From Leptolyngbyaceae cyanobacterium C42_A2020_001 (GTDB lineage Bacteria > Cyanobacteriota > Cyanobacteriia > Leptolyngbyales > Leptolyngbyaceae), in contig JACYLN010000141.1 of assembly GCA_015272515.1 (NCBI GenBank), positions 1 to 64,000 of the forward strand: 64,000 bases of DNA. Direction: 5' to 3'. Below are positions 26,028 through 36,146 of this stretch, one piece after another. A model generated the notes under the pieces. It was not told the origin of the DNA. It did no database searches and saw nothing but the letters and a program-made list of their open reading frames with translations. Made by a program: the position numbers and the translations under genes. Position 1 is the first letter of the stretch, and each line of letters begins with the position of its first letter.

Positions 26028-26453
26028 CTATTTCTCGCCTGATTCCTGGCAAACATACTTCCATAGAGGATGGCTTGGGCCCTGTTTGCGGATGCGAAGG
26101 ACGGCTTCTTCCAGGCGGCGCTGATCCCGTTTGGGTACACCAAATAGGATGTTGCGGCTTTGCCAAACCAGGATCGACGTTGTTACAGCGACGCAGAAGA
26201 ACAAGCCCAGCGCTGGAACAGGATGAAAGTGAAATCCATAATAAACAGATGCCCAGGTGAAATACTCCAACATTAGTGAAATTGGGTAACGCAAGCCCCA
26301 CAGACTCAGTGTGCCAACCGTTAGCCACAGCACGCCCGCAAACAGCCACCGTCCCCCTACCGTGAGATGATGCAAACGCATAACTTGTTGCTGAAAAGTC
26401 GCGTCCATTTCAACGGCAGCGTTAAACGAGGAGTGATCTGGTGGCTGATTCAT
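26028..26453 (-). CDS. Small two-helix membrane protein
   Basis: A 141-residue protein with two or three hydrophobic segments (GGRWLFAGVLWLTVGTLSLWG at ~33-53, LEYFTWASVYYGF and ALGLFFCVAVTTSILVW at ~80-97), flanked by a hydrophilic N-terminus and a basic C-terminal helix (RRLEEAVLRIRKQ). It starts 40 bp after secF on the same strand and could be transcribed with the pdhB-secD-secF genes. No family is recognised; a membrane accessory role is a guess. Confidence 0.65.
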   Translation of the reverse strand: MNQPPDHSSFNAAVEMDATFQQQVMRLHHLTVGGRWLFAGVLWLTVGTLSLWGLRYPISLMLEYFTWASVYYGFHFHPVPALGLFFCVAVTTSILVWQSRNILFGVPKRDQRRLEEAVLRIRKQGPSHPLWKYVCQESGEK

Positions 26454-26492
26454 TGAGTACCCATCACTAAAACGTTAATGAGTCTATCTCGA

Positions 26493-27485
26493 TCATGCTT
26501 CATCAGAGCGAGGCATAACATCACCCAGAGAGGGCGACATAGCAGCGGTTGCATAAGCTTTACCAGTGCGTTCTCGCCACAACGCCAACAGCGTACTGGC
26601 AATGAAAATGCTGGAATAAGCTCCCGCAGCAAAACCGATAATCAACGCCAGTGCAAAGTTTTTTAAGGTTTCGCCACCAAACAGCATAATGGAAACCAGG
26701 CTGAGCAATGTGGTCATCGTGGTATTGATGGAACGCGTTAGGGTTTGATTCACCGCTTCATCCACGATGTCGTTAATGTGCCGTTCGGGGTTTAGGGTAA
26801 TGGTTTCGCGGATGCGATCGTAAATTACAACCGTATCATTAACCGAAAAGCCAACAATGGTGAGTAGTGCCACGATAAACAGGGAATCAACTTCGGTGCC
26901 AAACACCAACCCCAAAATGGCGAAAATCCCGACCGTAATCAAGACATCGTGCAGCAGGGCGACGAGTGAAAAAACAGCGTAGTCTAACTGGAATCTCAGA
27001 CTTAGGTAAATCGTGATGCCCACAAAAGACACCAGTAATGCCAGTAGACCGGAGCTAAAAAGCTGTTGCCCAATCACCGGACCAACTGTATCGATCTGAG
27101 TTTTCGTGATATCGAATGTACCCAGTTTCTCGCTTAACGCCGTTTGCAACCTGGTACGCTGTTCTCCAGATAAAGGAGAGGTGCGGATCGTAACTCCTAC
27201 CTGTTTGCCGGAGCGATCAGTAATTGCTTGAATACTGCTACTCCCTAATCCTTCGGTTGCCAGCACTTCACGGGCAGCAGCAATGTCGATGGGTTGGTCG
27301 CAGTTATTGACTTTGGGACAGTCCAACTCAAATTGGAGGCGAGTCCCACCCACAAAATCTAAACTGGGACGGAGCGGTGCGCCGTATCGTTGCCAGGATA
27401 TCAACATGGCGACAATCCCAGCCAAAATGACCGCAGAGGAAATCGCCCACCAAAGTTTTCGTTGCCGAATGACTTGAAGCTTCAT
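26493..27485 (-). CDS. secF: Protein-export membrane protein SecF
   Basis: SecF joins SecD in the complex that uses the proton-motive force to aid late steps of Sec-dependent export. The 330-residue protein has an N-terminal membrane segment ([20 protein letters not shown]), the P1-head region ([15 protein letters not shown]), and five further membrane segments in the C-terminal half. The conserved [20 protein letters not shown] stretch and [12 protein letters not shown] are present. It begins 10 bp after secD and follows the usual secD-secF order. In cyanobacteria the complex can act in plasma and thylakoid membranes. Confidence 0.97.
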   Translation of the reverse strand: MKLQVIRQRKLWWAISSAVILAGIVAMLISWQRYGAPLRPSLDFVGGTRLQFELDCPKVNNCDQPIDIAAAREVLATEGLGSSSIQAITDRSGKQVGVTIRTSPLSGEQRTRLQTALSEKLGTFDITKTQIDTVGPVIGQQLFSSGLLALLVSFVGITIYLSLRFQLDYAVFSLVALLHDVLITVGIFAILGLVFGTEVDSLFIVALLTIVGFSVNDTVVIYDRIRETITLNPERHINDIVDEAVNQTLTRSINTTMTTLLSLVSIMLFGGETLKNFALALIIGFAAGAYSSIFIASTLLALWRERTGKAYATAAMSPSLGDVMPRSDEA

Positions 27486-27495
27486 GGAATTTTGC

Positions 27496-28917
27496 CTACG
27501 CCTCCACCTTCGTTCCTTTCAAATTGGGACAGTAGTATTCGGGCTTACGCAACCCTTGAAAACTGATGGCATAGAGCATTAAGGTGCGGCTGCAAGTTAC
27601 GGCTGTGAACATACTGATGACCACACCAATTCCAAGAGTGAGGGCAAATCCTTTGACCAGACCCGCACCCAGAAAAAAGAGTGCCAAACAGGCAATGACA
27701 GTGGTGACGTTACTATCAAGAATGCTGGAGAAAGCTCGGTAGAAGCCAGCCTCGACTGAACGGTACAAGCTTTTTCCGGCTCGTAGTTCTTCTCTGGTGC
27801 GCTCAAAAATCAGGACGTTGGCATCTACTGCCATGCCAATGCTGAGAATGAAGCCAGCGATGCCTGGGAGGGTGAGGGTGACTCCTAGCAGAACAAACAC
27901 TGCAAAGGTCAGGATGGCATAAATAATCAGAGCAAGGTCGGCGATCGCGCCAGGAAGCCGATAGTAAAGCACCATAAACACCAACACCAGCAACAATCCA
28001 CCGATCGCTGCGTAGATACTGCGTTGAATGCTGTCTCGTCCCAACGTTGCGCCCACCGTCCGGTTTTCTACAATTTCAACCGGGAATGGTAAAGAACCTC
28101 CGCGTAATTGAATTGCCAGTTCGTTGGCGCTTTGAGCTGTGAAGTTACCTTGAATTACGGCATTTCCGCCTGTGATTCCGGTTTGAGCGTGTTCAACGCC
28201 TACCACCGGGGAGCTAATTAAGCGATTGTCTAGAAAGATGCCAAGAGTTCGCCCGGTGCCTGCCAGACTCTTTGTAAGATCGGCAAACAGCTTTGCGCCC
28301 TGACCATCAAATTGCAGGGTCACGTTCCAGTCATTTGAAACAGAGGAGGCTGGCTGCGTTCCAGCATTCGTCAAATTATCACCAGTTAGACCCGTCTTTT
28401 CGTATAGTTGGTCATACAGTGCAGTCAGTTGCTTTTGCTTCTCTTGAATGGCTGCTTGATTTGCAGCGATCGCAGTCAACTCTCCAGACTTCTTCAGCGC
28501 AGCTTGTTTAGCTTCAAGCTCTGCCAGTTCGCCCGCTCGTACCGCTACCTGCGTTCGTACTTCTGGTTTAGACAATTCGCGACGAAAATCTAATTGAGCC
28601 GTTCCACCCAGGATCCGCTCCGCCTCTTGGGGGTCGCTGACACCCGGCAATTGCACCAAAATTTGATCTTTGCCCGCTGGCACCACGAGCGATTCCGAAA
28701 CCCCCAGTTCGTTGACTCGTCCTTCAATGACTTTAAGGACGGCATTCAAGTCTTCCTGAGTAATCTCTTGCTTTTTCTCAGTCGGTTTCACCTGAACTGT
28801 GAGTTGAGAGCCACCCCGCAAATCCAAGCCTAACTGAGTCGGGAGCGTGAAAATCACCCCGATCGCGCCTGCCACCAATGCCGCAATCAGGATCAAAAGC
28901 AACCGTTGTCTTCCCAT
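27496..28917 (-). CDS. secD: Protein translocase subunit SecD
   Basis: The 473-residue partner of SecF. An N-terminal membrane segment ([20 protein letters not shown]) is followed by [17 protein letters not shown], the P1 domain with the [13 protein letters not shown] and [16 protein letters not shown] motifs, and a C-terminal six-helix region containing [32 protein letters not shown], where the DANVLIFER block carries a conserved Asp. The P1 region holds an insertion of Lys/Ala-rich helix ([15 protein letters not shown]), common in cyanobacterial SecD. It follows pdhB by 75 bp on the same strand, a neighbourhood seen in other cyanobacteria. Confidence 0.97.
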   Translation of the reverse strand: MGRQRLLLILIAALVAGAIGVIFTLPTQLGLDLRGGSQLTVQVKPTEKKQEITQEDLNAVLKVIEGRVNELGVSESLVVPAGKDQILVQLPGVSDPQEAERILGGTAQLDFRRELSKPEVRTQVAVRAGELAELEAKQAALKKSGELTAIAANQAAIQEKQKQLTALYDQLYEKTGLTGDNLTNAGTQPASSVSNDWNVTLQFDGQGAKLFADLTKSLAGTGRTLGIFLDNRLISSPVVGVEHAQTGITGGNAVIQGNFTAQSANELAIQLRGGSLPFPVEIVENRTVGATLGRDSIQRSIYAAIGGLLLVLVFMVLYYRLPGAIADLALIIYAILTFAVFVLLGVTLTLPGIAGFILSIGMAVDANVLIFERTREELRAGKSLYRSVEAGFYRAFSSILDSNVTTVIACLALFFLGAGLVKGFALTLGIGVVISMFTAVTCSRTLMLYAISFQGLRKPEYYCPNLKGTKVEA

Positions 28918-28992
28918 ACTGTGACCCTTGTAACAAAGGTTATGATAGCGCTTTCAGATGAGTGTGAGAGTTGAAAATCACCCTTCACGCTT

Positions 28993-29976
28993 TTAAAGTT
29001 GCCCATCTACTATCTTCTTCACGGCTTCTGCGATTTGCTGAGGTTGCACAATCGTCAAACTTTCTAGCGTGCCATTGTAAGGGGTGGGGATGTCTTGGGA
29101 TGACAGGCGAATTACCGGGGCATCCAGTTCATCAAAGAAGCGATCGTTGATGGAAGCCACAATTTCGGCACCAATGCCACCCGTTCGCATACATTCTTCC
29201 ACCACAACCACGCGATGGGTTTTGCAAATTGATGTACCAATCGTGTCAAAATCCAGCGGCTTCAGCGACAACAAATCGATAACTTCTGGGTCATAGCCCT
29301 CTTTCTCAAGCGTTTTAGCTGCCTGCACTGTGTGATGGCGCATTCGAGAATAGGTGAGGACAGTGACATCGTTACCTGGACGGACGACCTCTGCCTTGTC
29401 TAGCGGTAAATAGTATTCCTCGTCGGGTAGATTCTCTTTGAGGTTATAGAGTAATACGTGTTCAAAGAATAGAACTGGGTTATCATCCCGGATGGCAGAC
29501 TTTAACAATCCTTTTGCGTTGTAAGGGGTAGAACATGCGACGATTTTTAGCCCCGGAACTGCCTGGAAGTAAGCTTCTAGCCGCTGGGAGTGCTCGGCTC
29601 CTAACTGCCGCCCAACCCCACCAGGTCCTCGAATCACGACTGGAATCTTAAAGTTGCCGCCAGAGGTATATCGCAGCATCCCAGCGTTGTTGGCAATCTG
29701 GTTAAACGCCAGTAGCAAAAAGCCCATGTTCATGCCTTCGATAATCGGGCGTAAACCCGTCATCGCTGCGCCAACTGCCATTCCGGTAAAGCTGTTCTCT
29801 GCGATTGGAGTATCCAACAAACGCAATTCACCATACTTTTTGTAGAGATCTTTGGTGACCTTATAGGAACCCCCGTAGTGCCCTACATCTTCACCCATGA
29901 CCAATACAGTCGGATCTTTCGCCATTTCCTCATCGATCGCTTCACGGAGGGCATTGAAGAGAAGGGTTTCTGCCAT
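28993..29976 (-). CDS. pdhB: Pyruvate dehydrogenase E1 component, beta subunit
   Basis: The beta subunit of the alpha2beta2 E1 enzyme, which decarboxylates pyruvate with thiamine diphosphate. The 327-residue length is normal. It opens with [32 protein letters not shown] and includes [41 protein letters not shown] and [17 protein letters not shown], all typical of cyanobacterial and plastid E1-beta. The alpha subunit and E2/E3 are elsewhere, as is usual in cyanobacteria. It heads a minus-strand group with secD and secF. Confidence 0.97.
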   Translation of the reverse strand: MAETLLFNALREAIDEEMAKDPTVLVMGEDVGHYGGSYKVTKDLYKKYGELRLLDTPIAENSFTGMAVGAAMTGLRPIIEGMNMGFLLLAFNQIANNAGMLRYTSGGNFKIPVVIRGPGGVGRQLGAEHSQRLEAYFQAVPGLKIVACSTPYNAKGLLKSAIRDDNPVLFFEHVLLYNLKENLPDEEYYLPLDKAEVVRPGNDVTVLTYSRMRHHTVQAAKTLEKEGYDPEVIDLLSLKPLDFDTIGTSICKTHRVVVVEECMRTGGIGAEIVASINDRFFDELDAPVIRLSSQDIPTPYNGTLESLTIVQPQQIAEAVKKIVDGQL

Positions 29977-30193
29977 TAGTTCCTCAATTACTCAAAACCA
30001 ATCATCCATTTTAGATCACAGAGATGCAATTACCAAGATTCAGCAATCTAAAATTCTCAGCCCATACCCCATACCCCGCATCCTTTACTCCGTACCCCAT
30101 CACCTCCCTCCTACCTGCCGCCCCTCCACAAAAGTTCTTAAGTACCCAACGCTCTCTGTTACAATAGCTGCGTTGTTCAGCCGGATAGCATCG

Positions 30194-30697
30194 TTGAGTC
30201 AGTCCATCAACATTCCAAAAGTCGATGATTTTCTGCAAGAGTTAGCGACAATCCAGCAAACAGGCTCTAAGCGAATTGCGTTGCTGGGATCTCGTCATGT
30301 GCCGATTACTCATCAGAAGCTCATCGAAATTATGAGTTATGCCCTCGTTCTGGAAGGCAATCGACTGATTACGTCAGGAGCCACTGGCGCAAATCTAGCG
30401 GCAATTCGGGGTGCAATGCGGGCAGATCCCTCTTTATTGACGGTGATTTTGCCACAAAGCTTGGAGCGTCAGCCCCGTGAATCGCGTGAGCAACTCGAAC
30501 AGGTCATGCATCTGGTTGAGAATCCCGACAATGACACGCTTTCACTGGCAGAAGCTAGTGCGATTTGCAATCAGGAAATTGTTTCTCGATGCCAGCAGTT
30601 AATTTGTTTTGCGTTCCACGACAGCGGTACGCTGCTCAAAACGTGTCAAGAAGCTGAAGAGCAGCGAAAAATTGTGACTTTGTTTTACTTTGACTAA
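30194..30697 (+). CDS. DprA/Smf-related 'DNA recombination-mediator protein A' family protein
   Basis: A Rossmann-fold protein of the DprA/SLOG superfamily. The track starts at 29897, but that extension is a C/T-rich spacer and runs back into pdhB on the other strand; the TTG at 30194 (SQSINIPKVDDFLQELATIQ) gives 167 aa and fits the family. Marks are KRIALLGSRHVPITHQ, then LVLEGNRLITSGATGANLAAIRGAMRADP, the GSR...SGA...G pattern shared with DprA, and QLICFAFHDSGTLLKTCQEA near the end. DprA loads RecA on single-stranded DNA, but this short protein lacks the winged-helix part, so a nucleotide- or DNA-binding role is inference. Confidence 0.75.
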   Translation: MSQSINIPKVDDFLQELATIQQTGSKRIALLGSRHVPITHQKLIEIMSYALVLEGNRLITSGATGANLAAIRGAMRADPSLLTVILPQSLERQPRESREQLEQVMHLVENPDNDTLSLAEASAICNQEIVSRCQQLICFAFHDSGTLLKTCQEAEEQRKIVTLFYFD

Positions 30698-30716
30698 TAG
30701 GGTTTGTTAAAACTTA

Positions 30717-31289
30717 TTACTTAGAAATATACCGAGCGGTTGCCTTTTTAAGTACACGAAAATAGATAGCAAAGGTTGAAAGCGCGATCGCTACATACGC
30801 GATCGCATAGGAAAGATTGACATAACACAAAATAACAAACGGGACGAGCGTTGTTACAAGCGAAAAGAAACCTAAAAATGCTCTAAACGTCATTCGATAG
30901 CTATCAATTAGTTTGATTTCTTTTTCAAGATTTAAATTAAAAACTTTTGAAGAATCCCGTTCTTTCAGTTCTTTTCTAATTTCTTCCTCATAGCCTTGTA
31001 GGTTGTCTGCAAAGAAAATAATAAATGATTGTTTGACTAAATTCCAAAATCCGATAACTGCAATAATTAGCAGCAAACTTAAAAAACCAAGAAACAAAAG
31101 CCCACTGTAATCAATTCTGGGATTTGCCAATATAATCACGTCTACAACGGGCTTCCAAAGCGCGATCGTTGCCCCAATTACCCCCATCAATTTAAAATCT
31201 TCAAAAGCGCTTTTAATATATTCTTCGGCTTTTTCATTCAACCGTACGTACTCTTTATAAAGATAATCCAATCGTTGCTCGGTGGTCAT
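30717..31289 (-). CDS. Hypothetical multi-pass membrane protein
   Basis: A 190-residue protein with an N-terminal helix rich in Glu and Lys (RLDYLYKEYVRLNEKAEEYI) and four likely membrane segments: GVIGATIALWKPVVDVIIL, LLFLGFLSLLLIIAVIGF, FLGFFSLVTTLVPFVILCYV and IAYVAIALSTFAIYF. A Lys/Glu-rich loop (EEEIRKELKERDSSKVFNLNLEKEIK) separates the two pairs. The gene is more A/T-rich than its neighbours, though HIP1 octamers occur near its 3' end. It converges on the DprA-like gene. No family recognised; the layout recalls small membrane effectors but nothing specific supports that. Confidence 0.6.
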   Translation of the reverse strand: MTTEQRLDYLYKEYVRLNEKAEEYIKSAFEDFKLMGVIGATIALWKPVVDVIILANPRIDYSGLLFLGFLSLLLIIAVIGFWNLVKQSFIIFFADNLQGYEEEIRKELKERDSSKVFNLNLEKEIKLIDSYRMTFRAFLGFFSLVTTLVPFVILCYVNLSYAIAYVAIALSTFAIYFRVLKKATARYISK

Positions 31290-31327
31290 AAATGAGATGT
31301 AGATTCAACTCTATTAAAAATAGTCCT

Positions 31328-32101
31328 TTAAAAATGCTCTTTCATCCCTCGCAGGCGGGTAAAAGTTTGAACTTCATTGTTCGCTTTAGTAACCATTTGC
31401 AAATGTTTATCATCCCAACGTAAGAATGGATTGGTGCGTTTTTCGATACCCAAGTTTGCAGGAATGGTTGCTTCAGAGCGATCGCGCATTGCCTTCACTT
31501 CTACAAAACGCTGCTGCAAGTCGCGATTATCAACATCCACCGTTAGAGCAAATTGCAGGTTTTTGAGTGTGTACTCATGGGCACACCAAACCCGTGTGCT
31601 GTCTGGAAGGTTGCGGAGTTTGTCAAGCGACCTGATCATCTGGGCAGGCGTGCCCTCAAATAAACGACCACAGCCACCAGAAAATAGCGTATCGCCGCAA
31701 AATAAATCGCCCATCTCATCCGCCTGAACAGGTGCGAAGTAGTAAGCAATGTGGGCGCGAGTGTGACCCGGAACAAAAAAAACTTCGGCAACGCGATCGC
31801 CAAACGTGACGCGATCGCCCTCCTGCAAAAACACCTGCTGCCCCGGAATCCTACCTCGGTCTTCAGCCCCTCCATAAATCACTGCACCTGGAAACGAGCG
31901 TAGTAATTGAGTGTTCCCGCCTACATGATCAGCATGATGATGGGTGTTGAAGATCGCTATCAGGTTTGCGCCCAACTCATCCAATGTACGAAGAACGGGT
32001 GTGGCATCGGCTGGATCAACGACTGCCGCAATTTGCTGTTCTGGCTCATGCAACAAAAAGATGTAGTTGTCAGACAAGGCTGGAAGCCGATGGATTTTCA
32101 T
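31328..32101 (-). CDS. gloB: Hydroxyacylglutathione hydrolase (glyoxalase II)
   Basis: Hydrolyses S-lactoylglutathione to D-lactate and glutathione, the second step of methylglyoxal detoxification. The 257-residue metallo-beta-lactamase protein has [11 protein letters not shown] at ~52-62 for the two metals, further ligands in [12 protein letters not shown] and [18 protein letters not shown], and [13 protein letters not shown]. The C-terminal glutathione-binding part has RTNPFLRWD with the conserved Arg/Asn region. Length and motif order are normal. The start [17 protein letters not shown] is typical of the family. Confidence 0.95.
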   Translation of the reverse strand: MKIHRLPALSDNYIFLLHEPEQQIAAVVDPADATPVLRTLDELGANLIAIFNTHHHADHVGGNTQLLRSFPGAVIYGGAEDRGRIPGQQVFLQEGDRVTFGDRVAEVFFVPGHTRAHIAYYFAPVQADEMGDLFCGDTLFSGGCGRLFEGTPAQMIRSLDKLRNLPDSTRVWCAHEYTLKNLQFALTVDVDNRDLQQRFVEVKAMRDRSEATIPANLGIEKRTNPFLRWDDKHLQMVTKANNEVQTFTRLRGMKEHF

Positions 32102-32215
32102 AAAGCTTTGAGAAAGATTTGAGAAATTTTCTGTGTGCTGTGGATACAGCTAAACTCCACAGGGCATGATTGAATATAAACGAAAGGTTAAGAATCAGGG
32201 TGTTACGGATACAAT

Positions 32216-32428
32216 ATGCGCTCAGCATCTAATGGAATCAATAAAACTAATTCCTCTATCCAAGATACTGTCAGGCGAATTATTTCGTCTGGTCAAATAA
32301 CTCGCCATGAGCATCTAGCACTGACCTCGGCATTGTTGTCGAATCAGCACGTTACGGATGAGGACCGATTACAGATCAACCAGGTTATAGAGCATACCCA
32401 ATTGGGCAAGCTCAAGCTGGTGAATTAA
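32216..32428 (+). CDS. Small conserved cyanobacterial protein
   Basis: A 70-residue hydrophilic protein (IQDTVRRIISSGQITRHEHL ... DEDRLQINQVIEHTQLGKLKLV). I recognise the pattern from many cyanobacterial genomes, where short proteins of the same length and motif order (a Q-I-T-R helix, 'L.SALLS', 'I..V.E..Q.G.L.V') are annotated only as hypothetical. It is predicted to be two or three helices with no membrane segment. It stands alone between gloB (divergent) and the chelatase gene (convergent). Confidence 0.7.
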   Translation: MRSASNGINKTNSSIQDTVRRIISSGQITRHEHLALTSALLSNQHVTDEDRLQINQVIEHTQLGKLKLVN

Positions 32429-32461
32429 GCAAACGGCTAAATTAACTGATTTGTCGGTCTA

Positions 32462-33637
32462 TTAATGGTGATGTCCGTGCCCGTTGTGATGATGGTGGTG
32501 ATCATCATGATGGTGGTGATGATGCCCGTGTTGATGAGAATGGACGACTGCTAAACCTGGGTTGACAGAGAGCGCCTGTTCTGAAAGCAGGGCATTAATC
32601 TGTGGAACTGCCCATTCTGCCGCCATTTTGAGGAATTGAGGGTTGTCGTTGACGCATTCCATCTGCACAAACGTCACTTCAGAGTGTTTGCGTTGCAGTG
32701 CTTCAACGATGTGTTCCACATCCAGCAGAGTTTCATGATTTTCGGTAGCAAAGCCAATCGGCATGAAGACGATCGCTTTAGCACCCAGTTCAATCAGGTT
32801 CTTTGCAGCAAGTTCTGCATTGGGCTGAGTCCACTCAATTAGGGGCGTTTGGTGGTTTAGCCAACCAACGGAAATCAGCGGGTAGCGATGGATCAGGCGA
32901 TCGCGCACTAGCTCATACAGTGCCTGGCTTTCGTCGATCCCTGAGGTAAAGCCTTTTGCTTTGTGGGGGCAACCATGATTCATCAACACAATGCCAATGC
33001 GAGACGGGAGATGGGAGGCAGCCAGTTCTGTGTGGATTTTTTCTTCTACAAGCTGCGCCATTAAATCGATGTAGGCAGGTTCGTTGAAGAACGACGGAAT
33101 GTAGCGGATGCCTTTGACCCAGTGTTCACCGTCATCCGTCAGTTTTTCCAGAGCTTTATTAACTTGCTCAACTGCGATGCCGCTGGTGAAAATTGAGTCC
33201 ACCACCAGCAGGGGATAGATCAGTAACCGTTGGAAGCCTTCTGCTTTGATTTCGGTTAACACTTGTTCGGGCAAAAAGGGCGCGCAGAAGTTGAAGGCTT
33301 TGAATACTTTGACGCGATCGCCCCAGGTTTCTTGAAGATTCTGTTCAATCCCGGCGCGTTGCCGCTCGAAAATGGCGTTATGGGGCGAAATAAAATTGCC
33401 GTGCTGATGGCTCCACTCGTGGAGATCAAAAACCGCCAACAGTTTTGCCAACGGTGGATAGATCCAGGTGGGAACTGGCGCAAACTTTGCCGTCAGCAGG
33501 TTGAGTGCCTGTTCGTTGTAATTGGCAAAATCGTCGTAGCTTTCAACCTCGCCGTAGCCCATGAGCAAAACGGCAACGCGATCGTCTGTAGCAGATGCGT
33601 CAACGGAGGTCTGGAGTTTTTCTGGGGTTGCAACCAC
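32462..33637 (-). CDS. Ferrochelatase-like class II chelatase with His-rich C-terminal tail
   Basis: A 391-residue homologue of ferrochelatase (HemH/CbiX superfamily). The two half-domains are visible: LLMGYGEVESYDDFANYNEQ near residue 24 and LMNHGCPHKAKGFTSG near ~222, with the candidate catalytic His, and GFATENHETLLDVEHIVEAL near ~300, matching the His-Glu motif of ferrochelatase (DHIETL). The protein differs from canonical cyanobacterial HemH in sequence and lacks its C-terminal chlorophyll-binding (CAB) helix. Instead, the last ~30 residues are HSHQHGHHHHHHDD...HHHHHNGHGHHH, a metal-binding tail seen on nickel or cobalt handling proteins. The metal and tetrapyrrole substrate are unresolved: ferrochelatase, sirohydrochlorin or cobalto-chelatase are possible. 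Confidence 0.75.
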   Translation of the reverse strand: MVATPEKLQTSVDASATDDRVAVLLMGYGEVESYDDFANYNEQALNLLTAKFAPVPTWIYPPLAKLLAVFDLHEWSHQHGNFISPHNAIFERQRAGIEQNLQETWGDRVKVFKAFNFCAPFLPEQVLTEIKAEGFQRLLIYPLLVVDSIFTSGIAVEQVNKALEKLTDDGEHWVKGIRYIPSFFNEPAYIDLMAQLVEEKIHTELAASHLPSRIGIVLMNHGCPHKAKGFTSGIDESQALYELVRDRLIHRYPLISVGWLNHQTPLIEWTQPNAELAAKNLIELGAKAIVFMPIGFATENHETLLDVEHIVEALQRKHSEVTFVQMECVNDNPQFLKMAAEWAVPQINALLSEQALSVNPGLAVVHSHQHGHHHHHHDDHHHHHNGHGHHH

Positions 33638-33772
33638 GTCAAATTCCTCGATTCAAGTTCTAACTCAGACAATAATCTTCTAAGGAGACTGCAAATTGGA
33701 GTATCTTTCTTGCGTTAGATTCACAGTTAAGCTCTAGGGTAACATCCCCTCCAGGGGGATGAGTCTGTTTCT

Positions 33773-34336
33773 ATGAACGCGATCGCTGTTTGTCCTGGTT
33801 TTCATCCTGCTGCGCTTACCCATCGGTTTGTGGAGCAGCTTCAAACCGTTTTACCCGCAAATGACTCATTGTTTGTATTCCCAGTGGAGCGCTATCAGGC
33901 ATATTCGGGTGTTGATATTCTGCGCTTTTTGCACGAACAGCTCAGTCGGCAAGCTCCAGATTTATGGCTAAAAACTCCCATTACTTTTGTTGGGTTTAGC
34001 GCTGGAGTGGTGGGGGCAATGGGGGCAGCGATCGCACTTGAACTGATGGGCGGTCGGGTGAATGCTCTGTTTGCGCTAGATGGTTGGGGTGTGCCGATAG
34101 CAGGACGCTTTCCCGTGCATCGTCTCAGCCATGATTACGTCACCCATTGGAGTTCGGCGATTTTGGGTGCAGGACTGGACAGTTTTTACGCGGATCCTGG
34201 TGTGGATCACCTGGAACTGTGGCGATCGCCTCAAACAGTTTCAGGTCAATGGGTATCTGCAAACACAACAAAAGCTTCTCAATCCACGACCGCCCTTGAA
34301 TTTCTAGCCTACTGGTTACACCAATACGAGCAATAA
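33773..34336 (+). CDS. Small alpha/beta-hydrolase-like protein
   Basis: A 187-residue protein with an alpha/beta hydrolase layout: AIAVCPGFHPAAL at the N-terminus (oxyanion-loop-like), a nucleophile elbow GFSAGVVGAM at ~83-92, DGWGVPI in the acid region and a late VDHLELWRSP with a candidate catalytic His. The length is short for the fold, so the cap domain is missing. It has no signal peptide. The substrate is unknown. The gene diverges from the chelatase gene by 135 bp and precedes the convergent exchanger. Confidence 0.65.
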   Translation: MNAIAVCPGFHPAALTHRFVEQLQTVLPANDSLFVFPVERYQAYSGVDILRFLHEQLSRQAPDLWLKTPITFVGFSAGVVGAMGAAIALELMGGRVNALFALDGWGVPIAGRFPVHRLSHDYVTHWSSAILGAGLDSFYADPGVDHLELWRSPQTVSGQWVSANTTKASQSTTALEFLAYWLHQYEQ

Positions 34337-34498
34337 GTAGCTGGGCGAAATTAAATATAAAACAACGGAGGCTGAGTTGCGACACGAAACCCAACGCCCG
34401 CAATTGCACCTTCCTACTTAGCACCTCCCACTCAAACTAAACGCCACCCCATATTCCCAACCTCTATACCCATCTGCACAGGCATGAGAGGGATCAAC

Positions 34499-35632
34499 TT
34501 AAGTAACCGTTTCTAAGACTGGATGGAAGTAGAATGCCAACCCCAAAATGACGTAGGTTGCCAGCAGTAGAGTGCCTTCCAACCAATTTGATCGCCCATC
34601 GGAACTAATGGAGTTAGTAATCAGCACAGCAACCGCGACCGCGACCAGCTCAAACGGGTTGAAGTTCAAATCCATCGGTTTACCTAATACCCAACCGGAG
34701 ATCACCAGCACTGGAGCGACAAACAGGGCAATTTGCAAACTGGAGCCAACTGCCACCGACACTGCCAAATCCATTTTGTTTTTCATGGCAACGGTGACAG
34801 CGGTGGCGTGTTCTGCTGCATTACCCACGATGGGTAGCAAAATCACGCCTGTAAACAGCGCTGTTAACCCCAGTTGAGCTGTTGCTTCTTCTAACGTTTC
34901 GACTAACAATTCAGACTCATACGCCACTAGCAGTGTTGATACCAGCAACACACCTGTCCACAGCCAGAGATTGGGTTTGTGCACTACGTCACCCTCTAAA
35001 TTATCCCCCGCCAAATTGGCATCAGCGAGTTCAAGTTCTGACTCTGTTTCAGCGATCCCAGCGTCATACAAGTAGGTATGCGTTCGCATCGAAAACAAGA
35101 GCGTCAACAGATAAACCCCTATCAGCACAAACGCGACTGCAACGGAGAAAACTTGCATAATAGACGCTTGCAATCCGTTAGAGCTGAATTCAACAGCAGT
35201 CGGTAGCAGCAGCGCGATGACTGCTAGATTCATGGAGGATGCGTTCACCCGTGCCACAATCGGTTGAAATTCCTGCTCTTTGTAGCGCAACCCGCCGAGG
35301 AACATGGACAAGCCCATGACCAGCAGCAAGTTGCCAATAATTGACCCGGTCAGGCTGGCTTTGACAACTTCTACCAATCCGGCATTGAGGGCAACTAGAG
35401 CAATGATCAACTCAGTGGCGTTGCCAAAGGTGGCGTTCATTAATCCGCCGAGGGTTGGACCGGCCACAACTGCAATCTCTTCGGTTGCGGTTCCCATCCA
35501 CGCTGCTAAGGGCAGAATGGCGATCGCAGCCGTAACAAATACAACAACCGATCCCCAGTGCAGGAAATGCGCCGCGATCGAAATAGGAATGAAGACCAGC
35601 AATCCATAAAAAATCAGTTTTTTCGCCGCCAT
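34499..35632 (-). CDS. cax: Calcium/proton exchanger (CaCA family)
   Basis: A 377-residue membrane antiporter using the proton gradient to move Ca2+ (or another divalent cation) out of the cytoplasm. About eleven hydrophobic segments form two homologous halves, each with a conserved alpha-repeat: GGLMNATFGNATELIIALVAL (~57-77) and LPIVGNAAEHATAVTVAMKNKMDLAVSVAVGSSLQIALF (~265-300); the two acidic residues in the GNATE/GNAAEH motifs are the transport residues. An acidic stretch (AETESELELADANLAGDNLEGDV) lies between halves. It stands alone with convergent neighbour on the 3' side. Confidence 0.93.
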   Translation of the reverse strand: MAAKKLIFYGLLVFIPISIAAHFLHWGSVVVFVTAAIAILPLAAWMGTATEEIAVVAGPTLGGLMNATFGNATELIIALVALNAGLVEVVKASLTGSIIGNLLLVMGLSMFLGGLRYKEQEFQPIVARVNASSMNLAVIALLLPTAVEFSSNGLQASIMQVFSVAVAFVLIGVYLLTLLFSMRTHTYLYDAGIAETESELELADANLAGDNLEGDVVHKPNLWLWTGVLLVSTLLVAYESELLVETLEEATAQLGLTALFTGVILLPIVGNAAEHATAVTVAMKNKMDLAVSVAVGSSLQIALFVAPVLVISGWVLGKPMDLNFNPFELVAVAVAVLITNSISSDGRSNWLEGTLLLATYVILGLAFYFHPVLETVT

Positions 35633-36146
35633 ACAACCGTCAAAAGAGACAACATTTATTTCGCTTCAAAGAAGCATACTGGAGTTCTCATTAAAATTAT
35701 TCCCATAAGTTTTGTTTCCGTTTCTTACACAATCCCAAAGACTTGTTGTGATCTCTTTACTTTCCATTAAACAGGCTTAAGATTTGCGGTTGAATTCAAA
35801 GAGACTACGCTGAGATTGAATGGTTAATTGGAAATAAGGCTGATTGATTCACAAGTAACAGAGTTTTAGAAAAATCTGCATACTTGATTAAGACTTGACC
35901 CAAACACCACCAGAGCGAGTAAAGTTTTCAGGCTTAGTAGAATGCTCGTCGAGCTTCTAAGCTCTTCTAAGCTATAGTGATTGATTTTCCTGCATTGCTA
36001 GGGATTCTGACTAAACAGATTTTTTTGACGAGAAATAGCGAGTGGTTTGGCAAGAATTGCCTGAATGTTCCAGCAATTCTGCGCTGGTTGGCTGCGTTGG
36101 TTTGTTTCCGCGTTTATTGCATTTTGTTGTTTCAAAAACTTCTCAC
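35633..36146. other. 515-bp intergenic region upstream of the GH57 gene
   Basis: Divergent spacer between the exchanger and the GH57 gene. It includes a short direct repeat (CTTCTAAGCTCTTCTAAGCTA, 35952-35972) overlapping a possible -10 box (TATAGT). No gene-like frame apart from the in-frame extension of the GH57 gene to 36042, which I consider untranslated. Confidence 0.5.

Noticed and set aside
29897-30193. N-terminal extension of the DprA-like protein
   Set aside because: It overlaps pdhB on the opposite strand and a C/T-rich spacer; the family begins at SQSINIPKV (TTG 30194).
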